Assembly (NCBI GenBank): GCA_016584495.1
Contig: WAID01000013.1
Location: 620,001-684,000, forward strand
Length of the DNA: 64,000 bases
Origin: Celoporthe dispersa
Taxonomy: Eukaryota; Ascomycota; Sordariomycetes; Diaporthales; Cryphonectriaceae
Direction of reading: 5' to 3'
Each line of letters starts with the position of its first letter. Position 1 is the stretch's first letter. Position numbers and translations under genes: made by a program. Below the pieces are notes generated by a model, which saw only the letters and a program-made list of their open reading frames with translations, searched no databases and was not told the DNA's origin. This document shows, piece by piece, positions 1 to 12,006 of the stretch.

Positions 1-3000
1 ACGGCTGAGAACGGAGCCAGCACAAAGAGGAGGAAGAAAGGCCAGGGAAGAAAAAAAAAAACAGGTTGGCCCGGTCGCAGCAGCCTTCCACGGCGGGCAT
101 CGGTTGGTGGTGGGTAGCGCCAGAGCGAGACGGGCGATGTGATGTTACCACAGACCCGGGAGTCCAGTCGCCGGGGGACAGACATGCATAAACCAGCTGG
201 CCAATCCGGGGCCTGAACGTGCACCACAGGCAGGCCACCCTCCATGTTGCAGCCTCCCGCCCCCGCAGTCATGGTGCCCGGCGTGCTCATCACGAGGTGC
301 CGGTTGGCATAGTGCTACAAAACTTTTTTATTTTATTTTTGGCGTCATGCGGAATCATGACCACACGCCCTTCCTCTCCCTCGCCGAGAGGACGGCACAT
401 GGTTCTAGCGCGGCGTGGCAAGAGGGAAAGAGAGAGATGGTTAAAAAAAGAAACAAGACGAGAAAAATAAAACAGGCTGGGCGCATCATACATACATCGC
501 CACGGGCACACCTAGCACCGGATGTTGGGTCACCGAGCGAGCCACCAGCATCACTAGGGAACACGGGCGCACAGGGGAGGACGAACCATGATCTCCCGTG
601 CAGCAGGCAGGGCCTGGGCTCGCGTCGCACCCGGAGCCACCCCGGAGCTCCCCTCGCGATGGCGAGCAGGTCGAGAGGGGGATGCGAGTACGCAAACCTT
701 GCCCCAGAAGGGGAATGAGCCCTCTCTCTCTCTCTCTCTTTCCGGCTTGCGGCCGCTGGGGCGCTGGGCGCTGGGCGCTGTGGGTGGCCTAGCCTTCCAG
801 ACTGCGTACTCCTTGAATGTGCGGTCAGACCTGGAATCAGGTCCAGGCGCGGAAAAGCACCAGCCCGCCCCGGAGACATGAAGTAGGTGGCGTGTCGAGT
901 CTTGGAAAGACGTCGAAATTGGATGATGACTGATGACTGCAGAAGGGAGAGAGAGAGAGGAGGGGTGGTGGGGCAAGGAGGGAAGGAGAAAGGGGGGGTA
1001 GGTAGCAAGAGAAGAAGGAGAGAGGGAGGGAAAAGAAAAAAAAGAGGGGCAGAGAGGTACAGAGGTACTCCGTACAGAAGGCAGGTAGGAACGAGGGAGG
1101 GTACGTAGATACCTCGATGCCCTGCTTACTCCCGCCCGAGCGTCCGAGGGCTGGCTCTCGGTAATTTGGGGTTCTGCTGTGGCTGGAGCTACCTACTGAG
1201 ATTTACCATGTATGGTAAGGTACTACGTACTATGGTAGGTGTCCATGTCGGTACTTGGTGCTGGTGCGGGCAGCAGGGGGGGGTCCGCCCTGAGCTCGCT
1301 CTCTTATCCGCATATCGAGAGGCATTATGCAGCTATCAGGATTAGTACCGTATACCCTATCCAAGGACCCACCGTCCAACGTCAAATGTGTGTGTGTACC
1401 GTAGTATGTTTTTTTTTTTGGTTTTTTTTCGGTTCTTTCCAAGTCTTGGAGTGGGGCCTCGTCTATGGCAAGGGTAGGGGTGGTTTCTGCCCGGATTGGG
1501 CCCACTCAGAGCCGACTAACACCGTCGACCAACGAACTGTTCCTTCTGCACGCACGCACCTGCCCTGCCTCTGCCATCCCTCCTCTCCACACCTCGTCCG
1601 CGCGCACCACAAGACTATTTACACTCACGTCAGATCTCATCTGGAGCCAACGACCACGCACGCACCAACAACACAGCTCGCCTTCTGGTGCCACCCTCTT
1701 CTTGTCTCGACTGTTCTTGTCTTTTTTAGCCTCAATGAATCACTAATTCCCCAACGAAGCAACGGCCCCAGGAGAGCCACGAGCCGCTAACCTTAGCGCC
1801 TCACTCGCTGGACAATCCACACTGACTAACCACAACTATTCTAACCACAATGTACTTTGCGCTTCTCCACGCATTCTCGTGCGCTGTCGCGCCTCGCCTG
1901 GTCTTCCTCTCTGTCTCTCTGCCTTTCTCTCTCCCTCTCTCTCCACCATGAGTGGATCCGCTAGGGAATACTTCTGGTAGCTGATCGGTAAATCCGACCT
2001 CCTCACGCGGCATGGCTCGGAGAAGAGACAGCGCCACCTGACAGAAAGACCCTGAGCTTTCCACCCGCGCCGGCGGCCCAGAGAGTAGTCGAGGCGCCAT
2101 GTCTGCCGCGTGGGATGACCAGGTTGCTGAGGGCCGCACCACGCCTTCGGGTCGACCGTCCCGTCCTCGCGGGAGCCTCTGGCCTTGCGTAACCACCCTG
2201 AAGATCTCGCCGCGCCTGTGGTCAGCGGGCCCCTTCCAGAACGAGGCGGCACTTTGTGCCTCCTGGTCAGCTCGCTCAGCTCCGCAGCCGCCCTGACTCG
2301 GGGCGCAGCAGGACAACGTGGAATCTCTGGACAGAGTGAGACAGAGAGGCCCGGTCCGGCCACAAGCGGCACCTCCCAGCGCCTCGTGTCCTCCCTGTCC
2401 ACCACGCGCCCCAGAGACAGGCCCAGCGCCAGCAGCGAGAGCCGGATCGCGATAGTATCACCACAGCATGTGGCAGACCCGCCACCCCTCCCCAGCGGCT
2501 GCGGCAGCGGTGAAGCTTTCAGGTGAGGGGCCTACGCTACAGACTATTGACCTTGGCAGGCGCATGTTCCGCCTGCCTGGGTGTACGCTGCTGCTGCTGG
2601 ATGAGTAAGAAGGGGGCCGGACGGAAAGCATATTTTTTTCTTATTCCTCGGGCAGGTTTCCGCACGACGCCGCCCTCTCTCTCCCCCCCTCTGGAGCGAC
2701 AAGACAGGGGTCGCACCCATGAGAGAGATCTGACAACGACGAGGCTTAGGGCTAACCGACGAAAAAAGCCAACACCCCAGCCGACAGCGAGGAACCTTGC
2801 CCTGCCATAGTACCTCTCACACACGGTGGACCATGCTCCGGCTCCAGGGCCTATTGGCGGACCCGAAACAACCGGTGGTCTCTGTCGATCTTAACAAGCT
2901 GTTCCCTGCTCATATCGGAGGCAGAGATATCCCCCTGGTCTTGAGATTTCCCCCAGGTCCTGTCCCGCGGCAACAACCTGATAGGGCCGAAATACCCCTG

Positions 3001-5169
3001 GCCAGGAGTGACATCGGCCAAGGTGACGGATTCCAGGTTACACCTTGACTTCTTCCATACCATCACCTTCTTTGCCGCCGGCCCTGCCTGGCGCCGAAGG
3101 GTACAGCACAGCCTCCCTCCCCCTTCTGTCCCGCCCCGGGGTAGGTACTATGTGTATATGTATTGGCGGCCCAATGGAGACGTTCCATTCCCCCGGCTGG
3201 TGAAGGAAGGGAGGGGTGTGGGTGTGGGTGTTCAGGCTACCTGCGGCGGCGGCAGCAGCAGCAGCAGCAGCAGTATCCTCCTCGGGCTGAAGATGGCCAG
3301 GCCAGGCATTGTCACTGGTACCCAGCCGATGTTATACGTGCCGTCACGTCTTTTGCACGTACCAGCTCCAAGGCCCACCCGTGTGCACTGACGAGGGGCT
3401 CTCGGATCGAATCAAGCACTGCACCTGCAACGTCGTATTCCAGATCACGCACCAAAAAAGCACACCATGCTTCCTTGGCTGGCACGACCCCGACCTCTGA
3501 AGAAGGAAGGGGGGAGGGCCCGCTTATGGATACCGCTTCCCTAGGACAAGGTTCAGCCTTGACAAAGACAGACCCCACGACGACCTCTTGTCCAGATGCG
3601 GCTCTCACGAAGTCCTTATTGCTTTTTGTGCAGCCCGTCTGGCCTGCGCTCACCCGCCATATTGGGCCCGTGGCCTGCGCGTGGCTTGCCCTCTATTTCC
3701 CAACACGGTCCTCACCTCGAGAGGTGGCGTCTCGCCCTCCCGTGCGTACATGCTGCTAAACCGTAATAGTCTTCTTCCTCGGGCGGCCGAGTCTTGTACC
3801 TTGGGGGACTTTTTTCTTGGTCCTTTTTCTCTTTTTTTTTTTCTCCCTCCCCTTCTTCTTCGTCCTTTCTTTTACTGGCATCCTGGTTTAGCGGCCCTGT
3901 CTGTATTCCATTACGAGCTCCCAAGAAGGCCAACTCCTACCAAGACCCCTCAGGAGATGCCTGTGCCACGTCTTCTAGCTTCTTGGCGTTACAGTCCAAA
4001 CTGACGTAGCAATGTCCGAGACCTCTCGTAACTGGGAAAACAAGATCGTGGACAAGACATGACAAGACTGCTGGCCCGGGTCTGCCCGGAGAGAAGGGGA
4101 GGGGGTCCGCGGGCAGCACTGATGAGGCACAACCCCGTTACCCAAGCTACCCCTGGTGACTGGAATCACACGCAGGACCGGCCAGCTCGTGGGAAGGGGG
4201 GGGGCGGGAGGAGGTGGGTGGAGGAGGAGGAGGAGAGGGTTCCCTCGACAGGAGGACGGACTCCCTTGTGCACATTCTCCTCCTGCTGCTTGTGGAAACC
4301 TATTCACGAGGGCCAGACAAGCTGTTCTGCCTGAACACATGCCCCGAGGGCTGACCCATCCGCTCAGCCCAGACCTGCCTGGCCCGGGGCGGTTACCAAC
4401 CAGTGGAGCCCTCTTCATTTTTTTTTCTTCCTTCTCGTCCTGCTCTCCCGGGTCTTTTTTTTTTTTGTTCACCTGCCCTGCCCTCTTCGCTCTCGACCTC
4501 CGTGTCGTGTTCGTCTCGTTAAGGCACGTCATACGGGTAGCTTTGTTTCACCGGCTCATACGCTCCTCTCGCTATTCCTGGAATATTCACACTACGGGCA
4601 AGCCATGTGTTCTAGCCCGTGAGACATGCCTCGCTTCATCCCAAAGGCACCCAACCCCGGGCTCCACGATGAGCTGGCCGGCTCTAGGGTATCATTCATT
4701 GATCTCTCTGCCCACAGACGGCTGAAATTGCTCCATCTCTGATCGTGCCTGGGCCAATATATCTCCCATCTAAATGCGTGTGTGGTCCGACGACGATGCG
4801 TTCTCTAGTGTGACGGCGCCCGGCTACTGCCACCGAAACTATCGAATATTTCACTCGCTCCCCCAGCCTGACTCCCCCTCTCCCTCTCTCGCTCCCTCTC
4901 CTCATGGTGTCGACATAATCTCCGCCTGCTTCCCATTCCCCCCGTCCGCTCGCTACAAGAGAGGCTTCTTTATTTTCTGGAACCTGCCCCTTGAAAAGGT
5001 CCCGAGCCCACCCCGTTTCTGACTTGTCAAGTCTCACCCCGACTTTCCTGACACAACACAACATACACACACTCACACACACACACTCTCTCTCTCTGTG
5101 TGTGTCTCTCTCCCGCACACAGACACACTCTCGCTCTCACAAGGCTCAGACAACACCCACACCCACACA
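1..5169. other. Intergenic block, no supported gene
   Basis: Open frames here are short, overlap on both strands, start mostly at non-ATG codons and lack fungal codon bias or recognisable domains. The block holds purine/pyrimidine tracts (CT run near 718-740, GA-rich 940-1060), long T runs, a CAG/CGG microsatellite at 3243-3272 and CA/CT tracts at 5060-5150. The last few hundred bases are pyrimidine-rich, as expected for the promoter and 5' UTR of the epimerase gene that follows. Confidence 0.6.
3243..3272. repeat. CGG/CAG trinucleotide microsatellite
   Basis: About three GGC units are followed by about seven GCA units, in intergenic DNA. Confidence 0.85.
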
Positions 5170-6860
5170 ATGGAAGAGCAGAAGCTCCACCTGTCCATCT
5201 CCTCTGTGGCCACCATGGACGGCTACACATCCTCACACCCTTCCACATATGCCTCTACCCCCTCAGAGAACTCACCACTGGCGAGCTCCCCCCTCAGCAC
5301 ACCAGAGACTTCCGACCTCGAGGATGCGCCACCTCTCAACTTTGCCGGCGGCCTCGGCCTCGGTGCTCACTCCGCCACGCACGACCCAACCTTTGTCCTT
5401 GTCATCGGAGGGCTGGGCTTCATCGGATCTCATACCGTGTTGGAACTCCTGAGAGCTGGGTTTAACGGTTTGCACTAGCCCTTCCCATTCCCTCCCCCCT
5501 TTTTTTTTCCGGCCCCGCCAGGAGTGAGGCCACGAGGGCTAACGGAGACCACCTAGTGATCGTGGTCGACAACCTCAGCAACAGCTTTGAGAGTGTCCTG
5601 CACAATATCAAGCTCATCGCCGGGAAGGAGTGCAAGGAGAAGGGTGCCCAGATGCCACTCCTCCACTTCCACCGCTGCGACTACAGGAGCCGGTCGATGC
5701 GCTTCCTGCTGGAGAGCTACACGGACCTCGTGCCCGTATCAAGGTCACCGCCGTCATCCTCCTCGTCCTCCCCATCACAAGATACAGACGAGACAGATAG
5801 GAGACAGATGACATACCGGTCCCGGATCACGGGTGTTATCCACTTCGCCGCGTACAAGTCCGTCTCCGAGTCCATCGGCAGGCCGCTGGCCTACTATAAC
5901 AACAACGTGTGCGGCCTCGTCTCGCTCCTCGAGCTCCTGGACAAGTTCGCCATCCGCAACTTCATCTTCAGCAGCTCCGCCACCGTGTACGGCTCCAAGG
6001 CCAACGCGGGCGTGCCGCTCCGGGAGGAAGACCTGGTACACTTCCCCGAGACCGTGCGCGACCCTGCGACCGACGCGCACGTCGACCTCACGCCCTCCGT
6101 GGCAGGGCTCACCTGCCCCTACGGCCGCACCAAGTACATGGCCGAGGCCATCCTCGCAGACCTGGCCGAGGCGGACGACCGCTGGCGCATCGTGGCCCTG
6201 CGGTACTTCAACCCCGTGGTGCGACCCGTCGGGCCTGCTGGGCGAGAGCCCGCGCAACGCGCCGACAAACCTGTACCCCGTCATCACACAGGTGCTCACG
6301 GGGGACCGCCCCAAGCTCGACGTATTCGGGTCGGACTGGGACACGCGCGACGGCAGCGCGGTGCGCGACTTTGTGCACGTCCTGGACGTCGCGAGGGGGC
6401 CACATCGCGGCGCTGCGGCCGTGTCCTGCTGCTGCTGCTGCTGCTTCTGCCAAGGGGGGAGGAGGACAGCGACCAACAGGAAGCCAAGACACGCGACGGC
6501 GAATCTACCGGCCCTACCACCAAGACCACCGCCAGCCCGGCACGCGACTCGTGCGGCGCTAGCAAGAACGCCGTCGTGGTGGCTCCCACTGGATTCCGCG
6601 CCTACAACCTGGGCAGCGGCAACGGCACGACCGTCCTCGAGGCGGTGCACTCGCTCGAGCACGCTGCGGGCAGGGAGATCCCCCTGGACCACCAGGGCCG
6701 CCGGGCGGGCGACGTTGGCACGTGTGTCGCCTCCAACGCCCGCGCCCGCGCAGAGCTGGGCTGGGCCCCTCGCGAGAGCATCACGCAGTGCGCCGTCGAC
6801 CTCTGGAACTTTGTCAGCCGCACCGTGGGCGTCAGCAAGACCCCCGCCGTGGTGTTGTGA
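5170..6860 (+). CDS. uge3: UDP-glucose 4-epimerase, Uge3-like (GAG cluster), frame broken
   Basis: Extended short-chain dehydrogenase that interconverts UDP-Glc/UDP-Gal and, in the Uge3 type, UDP-GlcNAc/UDP-GalNAc; cytosolic supplier of GAG precursors. Exon 1 is 5170-5467 and exon 2 is 5557-6860. The 89-nt intron has branch GGCTAAC and acceptor CTAG, and splicing restores a continuous NVIVVDNLSNS segment. Visible motifs are the NAD-binding GGLGFIGS, HFAAYKSV, SSSATVYG and YGRTK (catalytic Tyr/Lys), then NPV, AFRAYNLGSG-type and ELGW C-terminal segments. The first ~75 residues are a Ser/Thr-rich extension not needed for the fold. The frame breaks three times: near 6218 (two G missing at the NPVG-CDPSG position), 6395-6399 (one extra G, at ARG-HIAAL) and 6454-6459 (one extra G). 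The net change is zero, giving about 533 residues. A Ser-rich insert (~5750-5810) and a low-complexity insert after 6420 enlarge the protein. The family is certain; the Uge3 rather than Gal10 assignment rests on the cluster neighbours. Confidence 0.88.
5468..5556 (+). other. Intron of the epimerase gene
   Basis: Donor GTTTGC (weak), T-run, branch GGCTAAC near 5537-5543, acceptor CTAG. Splicing between phase-1 ends gives the conserved RAGFN-VIVVDN junction typical of Gal10/Uge proteins. Confidence 0.85.
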
Positions 6861-8912
6861 GCAGGAGAAAACCACAGACGATCTCACCCGTGGCGTGTGT
6901 GGTGGTTTGGGGGTCCTCTTTTTTCGTTTTTTTACTTCCTCTCAAACGGCGGCGGTGGCGATAGTGCGTGGTCCTGTGTGCCGGGACGGCGCGTGCACAC
7001 CACCAACTGTTGAAATGCGGCAAGTCTTTGCACTACGGTGGAAACACCCCCCCCCCTGGTGTGTGCCACATTGACGATCACTACCTCGACGGGGCCGATG
7101 TGGCTTTTTCTTTCTTTTTATTCTTTCTCACATTGCGCTCTCTCGAGGGCAGGTGGGCTATCTAATCTGTGCTTATCTCTTCTATCTTCTTTGTTCCTAT
7201 CTCAGCCCCCCCACGTCTATGCTGAGGATCTCACGGCATTGGAAGGGAAAAAGAAGAGGGGATGGCCGGAAGAGGAAGGAAAAACGACAGAAATGGCCTC
7301 GTTCACAACGGCTGGCTCAAATGACGGATTACCGAATTTGGCAACGCACAGGCATTTTGCTTTCTGTTTTCTTCTACATGATCGACCGCATTACTACGTT
7401 TGTTTTTTTTTCTTTCTTTTTCTGTTATAATGGTTTGAGCAGCGCATCATCATCATCATTCTTGTTGGCTTTCTTTTTCTTCTTTTTTTTTTTTCCTTGC
7501 ATCTCGTCATCGAATATCATCGCACGGCCTAGCATTTTTTTTTTCTTCTTTTTCCTTTTTCTTACTTCACGATGGATCTACACTAAGCTGTCCCGATTTT
7601 GACAAGAGGGGCAGGGCGAACAAGGGAGAAAAAATCTTTGGGCTGGGGACAAAAAAGTAACACAGTGCATTCATCGCATCTATTGTCGTTTTTTTTCCGT
7701 CTATTTACTACTACTGCTACCACACCACCACTACTGCTGGTGATATCCAGTCACGTTGAACCACTACTTGATGACCATAGAAGAACAAATTAAAACCCCG
7801 CAATCGCAATCAATCTGTACCAGCTTCTTGGGCCCCAGAATCGACTGATCATGCAAATCCTCCTCCCTCCTCCCGGCTCCGGCATCTACCGCAATGTCTC
7901 AGGCCACGCGGCCTCAATATCGGCGCAGATGCAAGTCTGGCTTCTCTTTTGGTTCTTCTCACGGCACAAGAAAGCGGGCACTATTCCAGGTTCCTGAAAA
8001 TCTCACCGTAACCAACCAACCAACCACGTTTCCCCCCTCCCAAGACAGCACACCACTATCGATGCAATTCTTGCATTCGATGGTGTGTATGTCTCTTCTA
8101 TTTTTGCTTCTTCCAACATTCCCGCACCCGCAAGGAGGGCGAGAGACCTCGTCCGAGCGGGTTCTCAAATCTCCTGCTTTCCCTTCATCTCCTTTTTTGC
8201 CGGATGGGGGGCCCGGGTCGATTTACGAGAACCGGGGGATTTTCTGCCCGGCAGCCAGCATCACGAGGTTTCAGGTAGCAGCATCCCGCGATGGAACTAG
8301 AACAAAAAAAAAAAAAGAACCTAACCACAAACCCAAACACCCCCCGGAGAATATTTCCCTGATTTTTTTTTAATGAAAACTTCATTACTCAGTATGTGCG
8401 ACGGTGTTTGGAGTACTTTTAACCGAGGGGGGAAAAAAAGATCCACCATCACCGCCTCAACACAAGATGAACAAGAGCAGGGTTCATGTAGAGAGAGAGA
8501 GACGTATCGTTTTTGGAACTTCTACCGCCCCGGGAGGATCTGGCGATAACGCATGGCTCTGCCCTGTGGTCTCAGATGAAACCACCCCCCCCCGGCCTTG
8601 GATTTTATTTACAATCGCACCAGTACCGTGCTTCCGAAATTTGGGCCCACCTGTCATAATACAGGGCGTTTATCAATAATGAGAGAGACAGAACCCAAAA
8701 AAAAAACATAAGAGAGATAAAGAGAGAAAACATGTAACAATCTTTGCCGAGCCGAGCGCGACGCTGGGGAAATTCTCCGCTAGAGGCGCGCCCGGTAATA
8801 AAAAAGAAGATGTCGCACGAAATACCCGAGAGGTCGAGACGACGTCGCCCCATGTCTCGAGACCGTACTTTACACACCAGTCCCCTTCCAACTTCTTTTT
8901 TTTTTCCCTCCT
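6861..8912. other. Intergenic, T-rich, no supported gene
   Basis: The 3' flank of the epimerase is dominated by poly-T and poly-A tracts (e.g. 7400-7560) and a short CAT repeat near 7448. No open frame has coding character. Confidence 0.6.
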
Positions 8913-9534
8913 TTAACAGGCCTGTTTGTTGACACATCACACACACATTGTCAGTCTAATTTGGTCTCTTTTCAATCTTTCCTGCTGACGCGTACGGAGG
9001 AACATGATTCCGTAAACCCCCCAAGGTAAGGCTACCAAGGGTAAAAGGACAGCCAGCGGAGGGAGGGATGCAGTCTTGTGCATGCATGAAGAATATGCAC
9101 ACGGCGGGGAAAAGGGGGCAAGGGGCGGGACACTCACATTGTCGGCGGGCTTCGCGCAGGCGCCGTTGGACTGGAGGTAGCAGGCGAGCTTGGCCTGGGC
9201 CTCGCACTCGCAGGTCTGGCGGGAGAGAGAGAGAGAGACGAGGTCAGCATGTTTTGTTCCCCTTGGCCGCGACCGCACATTCCAAGAACTCACGCTGGCG
9301 GCGTTCAGCCGCGGATCACACACCGCAGCAGGACAAACGCAATCCGCGGCCTTGAAGTCCGGGATATGGTCGGTCGCCACGGTGTTGGTCGAGTTGTTGT
9401 TATCATCCGTCGTGATGTTGTCGGCGCGGGGGACCACCAGAGGGGCGACGGATCCGTGACCGGGGTGGGCCAGGGCCGTCGGGGCGAAGAGGGCGGCGAG
9501 GACGACTGCCAGGGGGGGTGGTAAAGTGTTTCAT
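8913..9534 (-). CDS. Small cysteine-rich secreted protein, frame broken in signal peptide
   Basis: Unrecognised small secreted fungal protein, about 108 residues. Exon 1 is 9294-9534, exon 2 is 9138-9215, and the likely last exon is 8913-8921. Intron 1 (9216-9293) has donor GTGAGT, a CTGAC branch and acceptor CAG. Intron 2 also starts GTGAGT, but its acceptor (CAACAAACAG) and the two-residue last exon are uncertain. The ATG at 9534 opens a signal peptide (MKHFTTP, then LAVVLAALFAPTALA). The reading switches frame in a seven-base G run on the + strand (9512-9518); with six bases the signal peptide is continuous with the mature part. The mature part has an acidic/Asn linker with N-glycosylation sites, then Cys pairs (DCVCP, VCDP, TCECE, ACYL, GACA and a terminal Cys). 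It sits inside the GAG cluster between uge3 and sph3; a link to GAG is only positional. Confidence 0.6.
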
Positions 9535-9782
9535 CTTGATCGGCGGGATCTGATTCTTCCTGTTTCCCCTCCTCTTTTTCTCTCTGTCTGTCTTTCTTGG
9601 TGAGGAAGGAGGAACAGAACGGTGATGTGGGAAGGGGCCTCTTGTCTCGTGGTGGCTTTCTGGGGGGGGGAGGGAGGGGAAGGGGGAGATGAGCGAGGGG
9701 AGAGAGAGGTAGGTCTGGTTGGATTCCCCGTTGGCGGTGCGGCTAAATGTGAGACGTCTTATTTTGGATGCAGAGTGCTGCT

Positions 9783-9807
9783 GACGACGACGACGACGAC
9801 GACGACA
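9783..9807. repeat. GAC trinucleotide microsatellite
   Basis: About eight GAC units upstream of the small secreted protein gene. Confidence 0.85.
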
Positions 9808-9923
9808 ACGTGGATGCAAGGGTTGGATTAATTTATTTTTCGCGGTGAGGAGCGGACCGGACGGCAGAGAGGTTTGCAACAAGAGGATATGATATGGAAC
9901 GGAGGCAGGGTGATCATACACAG

Positions 9924-9948
9924 ATACACACACACACACACACACACA
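9924..9948. repeat. CA dinucleotide microsatellite
   Basis: About twelve CA units followed by related GACACAGAGACAGA sequence. Confidence 0.85.
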
Positions 9949-11959
9949 GACACACAGAGACAGAAAGGTAACGTGGTAGTCGAGAGCTCCGATGGCGGGT
10001 GGGATCACGAGAAGAGGACGGGGAGGAGATGGTGGGATATGGTATGTAGTTGGGGTTGCCTTTTGTGTGCACACACTTGCTGTGGTCCTGTGGAGGAGGG
10101 GGGGAGCACCGGCACGGATCACCTCACTCCCTCCCCCGTATCTTCAGCTCCTCCTCTTTTTTTCCCTTCTCTCTCTCTGTTTTCTCCTCCTCTCACTCTA
10201 CCTTGTCTGTCCTTCCGTTCTTCCCGGAGCACAACACACAGAGATGGCGAGAGAAGGTTACTAAAAAAAAGAAGAAAAAAAAGGGCCCGGGCTGGAATCC
10301 TCTAGCTGTTCATAGCGCCCCCTCCTCCTCCCTCACAGTGGTCGATGTCCTACTAACCTACTGACTCTGTTCCAGGTCTAAACTTTTCGGGAGCGGCACG
10401 GCTGAAGAAGACAGGCGGGCGCAGGGTCATGTGTGCCTGTAACCATGTCGTGCGGCATTGTTCCGATCGTCTGGTTGTACACCGGGCACACAAGACTAGG
10501 GGTACTACTGCTCCGTACGAGAAGAAAACCACAGAGGGGCTAGGTGGGACGATGGTCGGGTACCATAGACTTCAGCTACACCCTCAGGCGGCACTCGTGT
10601 CTGTCCGTTCCAGGCTCGTCTGTGGGCTGAGGCGGTCAAGAGCACAGCTCGCCACACGCCCGAGCCCCCCCTTGCGGCCGTGCCACACCCCTTGCGCGCA
10701 CGAGGATCGACGAGCCCAGGAATGGATGACGGACAGGAACTTCTTTTCTGACAGCCATCCATTCCGCCGGGCTGCGGCCCACCCTCCCCAAAAACCCTGA
10801 CGGCGATCAAGGCAGGAGGCGCGCATCGACGGATCATCGTCGGGATGCTGATCCCATGGTAGGGGCTCGCCGCCGTCGCCTGCTGTACATATCCCACCTA
10901 GAGGGTATTAGTATTGATGGTAGTGTGTACCTGCTCTGCCGGCGCGAGGGAGGCCCTGGATATCGCGAATACGGGGGCCCTGGGCCGATCAGGCTGGCGC
11001 GCGGCTTAATTCCTGCTCACGCCGGCTGCAATCTAGACACAGACCCCGCAAGTTCAGGGCCCTCGAGGCTCTGTCTATTGCCCTCGATGTAGTTCCAGGC
11101 GGGTCGAGAAGAAGAAAAAAAAGGAGGTGTTGGTTCTAGAGCCTAGAGGAGAAGAGAGAAGAGAAAGAAGGGGGAAAAAATCAAAGCGCAAGGTGCATCT
11201 CCTCCTCCCCACAGATACTCGACTAGCCTCTATCGTGGTGCGATCGCGGGCTCGGCTCTCGGCGCAAGATGCTCGGACCTTTTTTGGGGGGGTTATTATT
11301 ATTAATTGGGTGTGGGGAGAGGAATGGCAAAAGAAGAGTCTGACGAGAGAAAAGAAGAAGGAAAAAGACAACAAGAACGAAAAGAAAAAAAGAGAATTCA
11401 TCGCATGGCTCATACCAAAGGACATCGGATAGAGTTGTCCTGCCCTGTAGCCCAGCCAAGGCTCTCACACACCCTTCTTTTTTTTTTATTATTATCTCTC
11501 TTTACGAGAACCTTAAACAAGATTAAAAAGAAAAGAAAAGAAAACAGGATGACACCAGTAACAGTTTGGAGGAAGAAAAGACCACAATCCGATGTTTTCT
11601 CAGTGTTTCGAACCCTTATTTGCCAAGGCGCGATGGGTCCTCCCCGCCCAAGCCCTCTCTCAATCCGAACTCCTGGGTCATGCAAAACGTCGCACAGACC
11701 GTAAATAGTCTGAAGCTATCAAGAGATGAATGACCTGATGTTCACAGCACGGCGCCGCGAGAAGTTACCTAAAGGGTAAAGTACAAGCCAAGGAGTGAGA
11801 AAATGGCGTACCATATGAGTATAGCCGCCAAGTCGACATCCCCTCCCCCTCCCCCCGGCAGAGGAACGATGTCGACCTCTCCTCGCGACGGGGATCTTCT
11901 TTTTCCCTCCCCCATCGGCGCTCCCCAGAGAGGAAGATCCGGTACAGCTGAGGTTAGAG

Positions 11960-11962
<3 letters not shown>

Positions 11963-12003
<41 letters not shown>

Positions 12004-12006
12004 CTC
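11963..12006. repeat. CT dinucleotide microsatellite
   Basis: Roughly twenty CT units in an intergenic block. Confidence 0.9.

Noticed and set aside
1200..1250. Inverted-repeat-like sequence around TACGTAC/ACCATG
   Set aside because: Arms are short and imperfect, similar words recur at 34980-35030, and there is no flanking duplication or gene to suggest a mobile element or operator.
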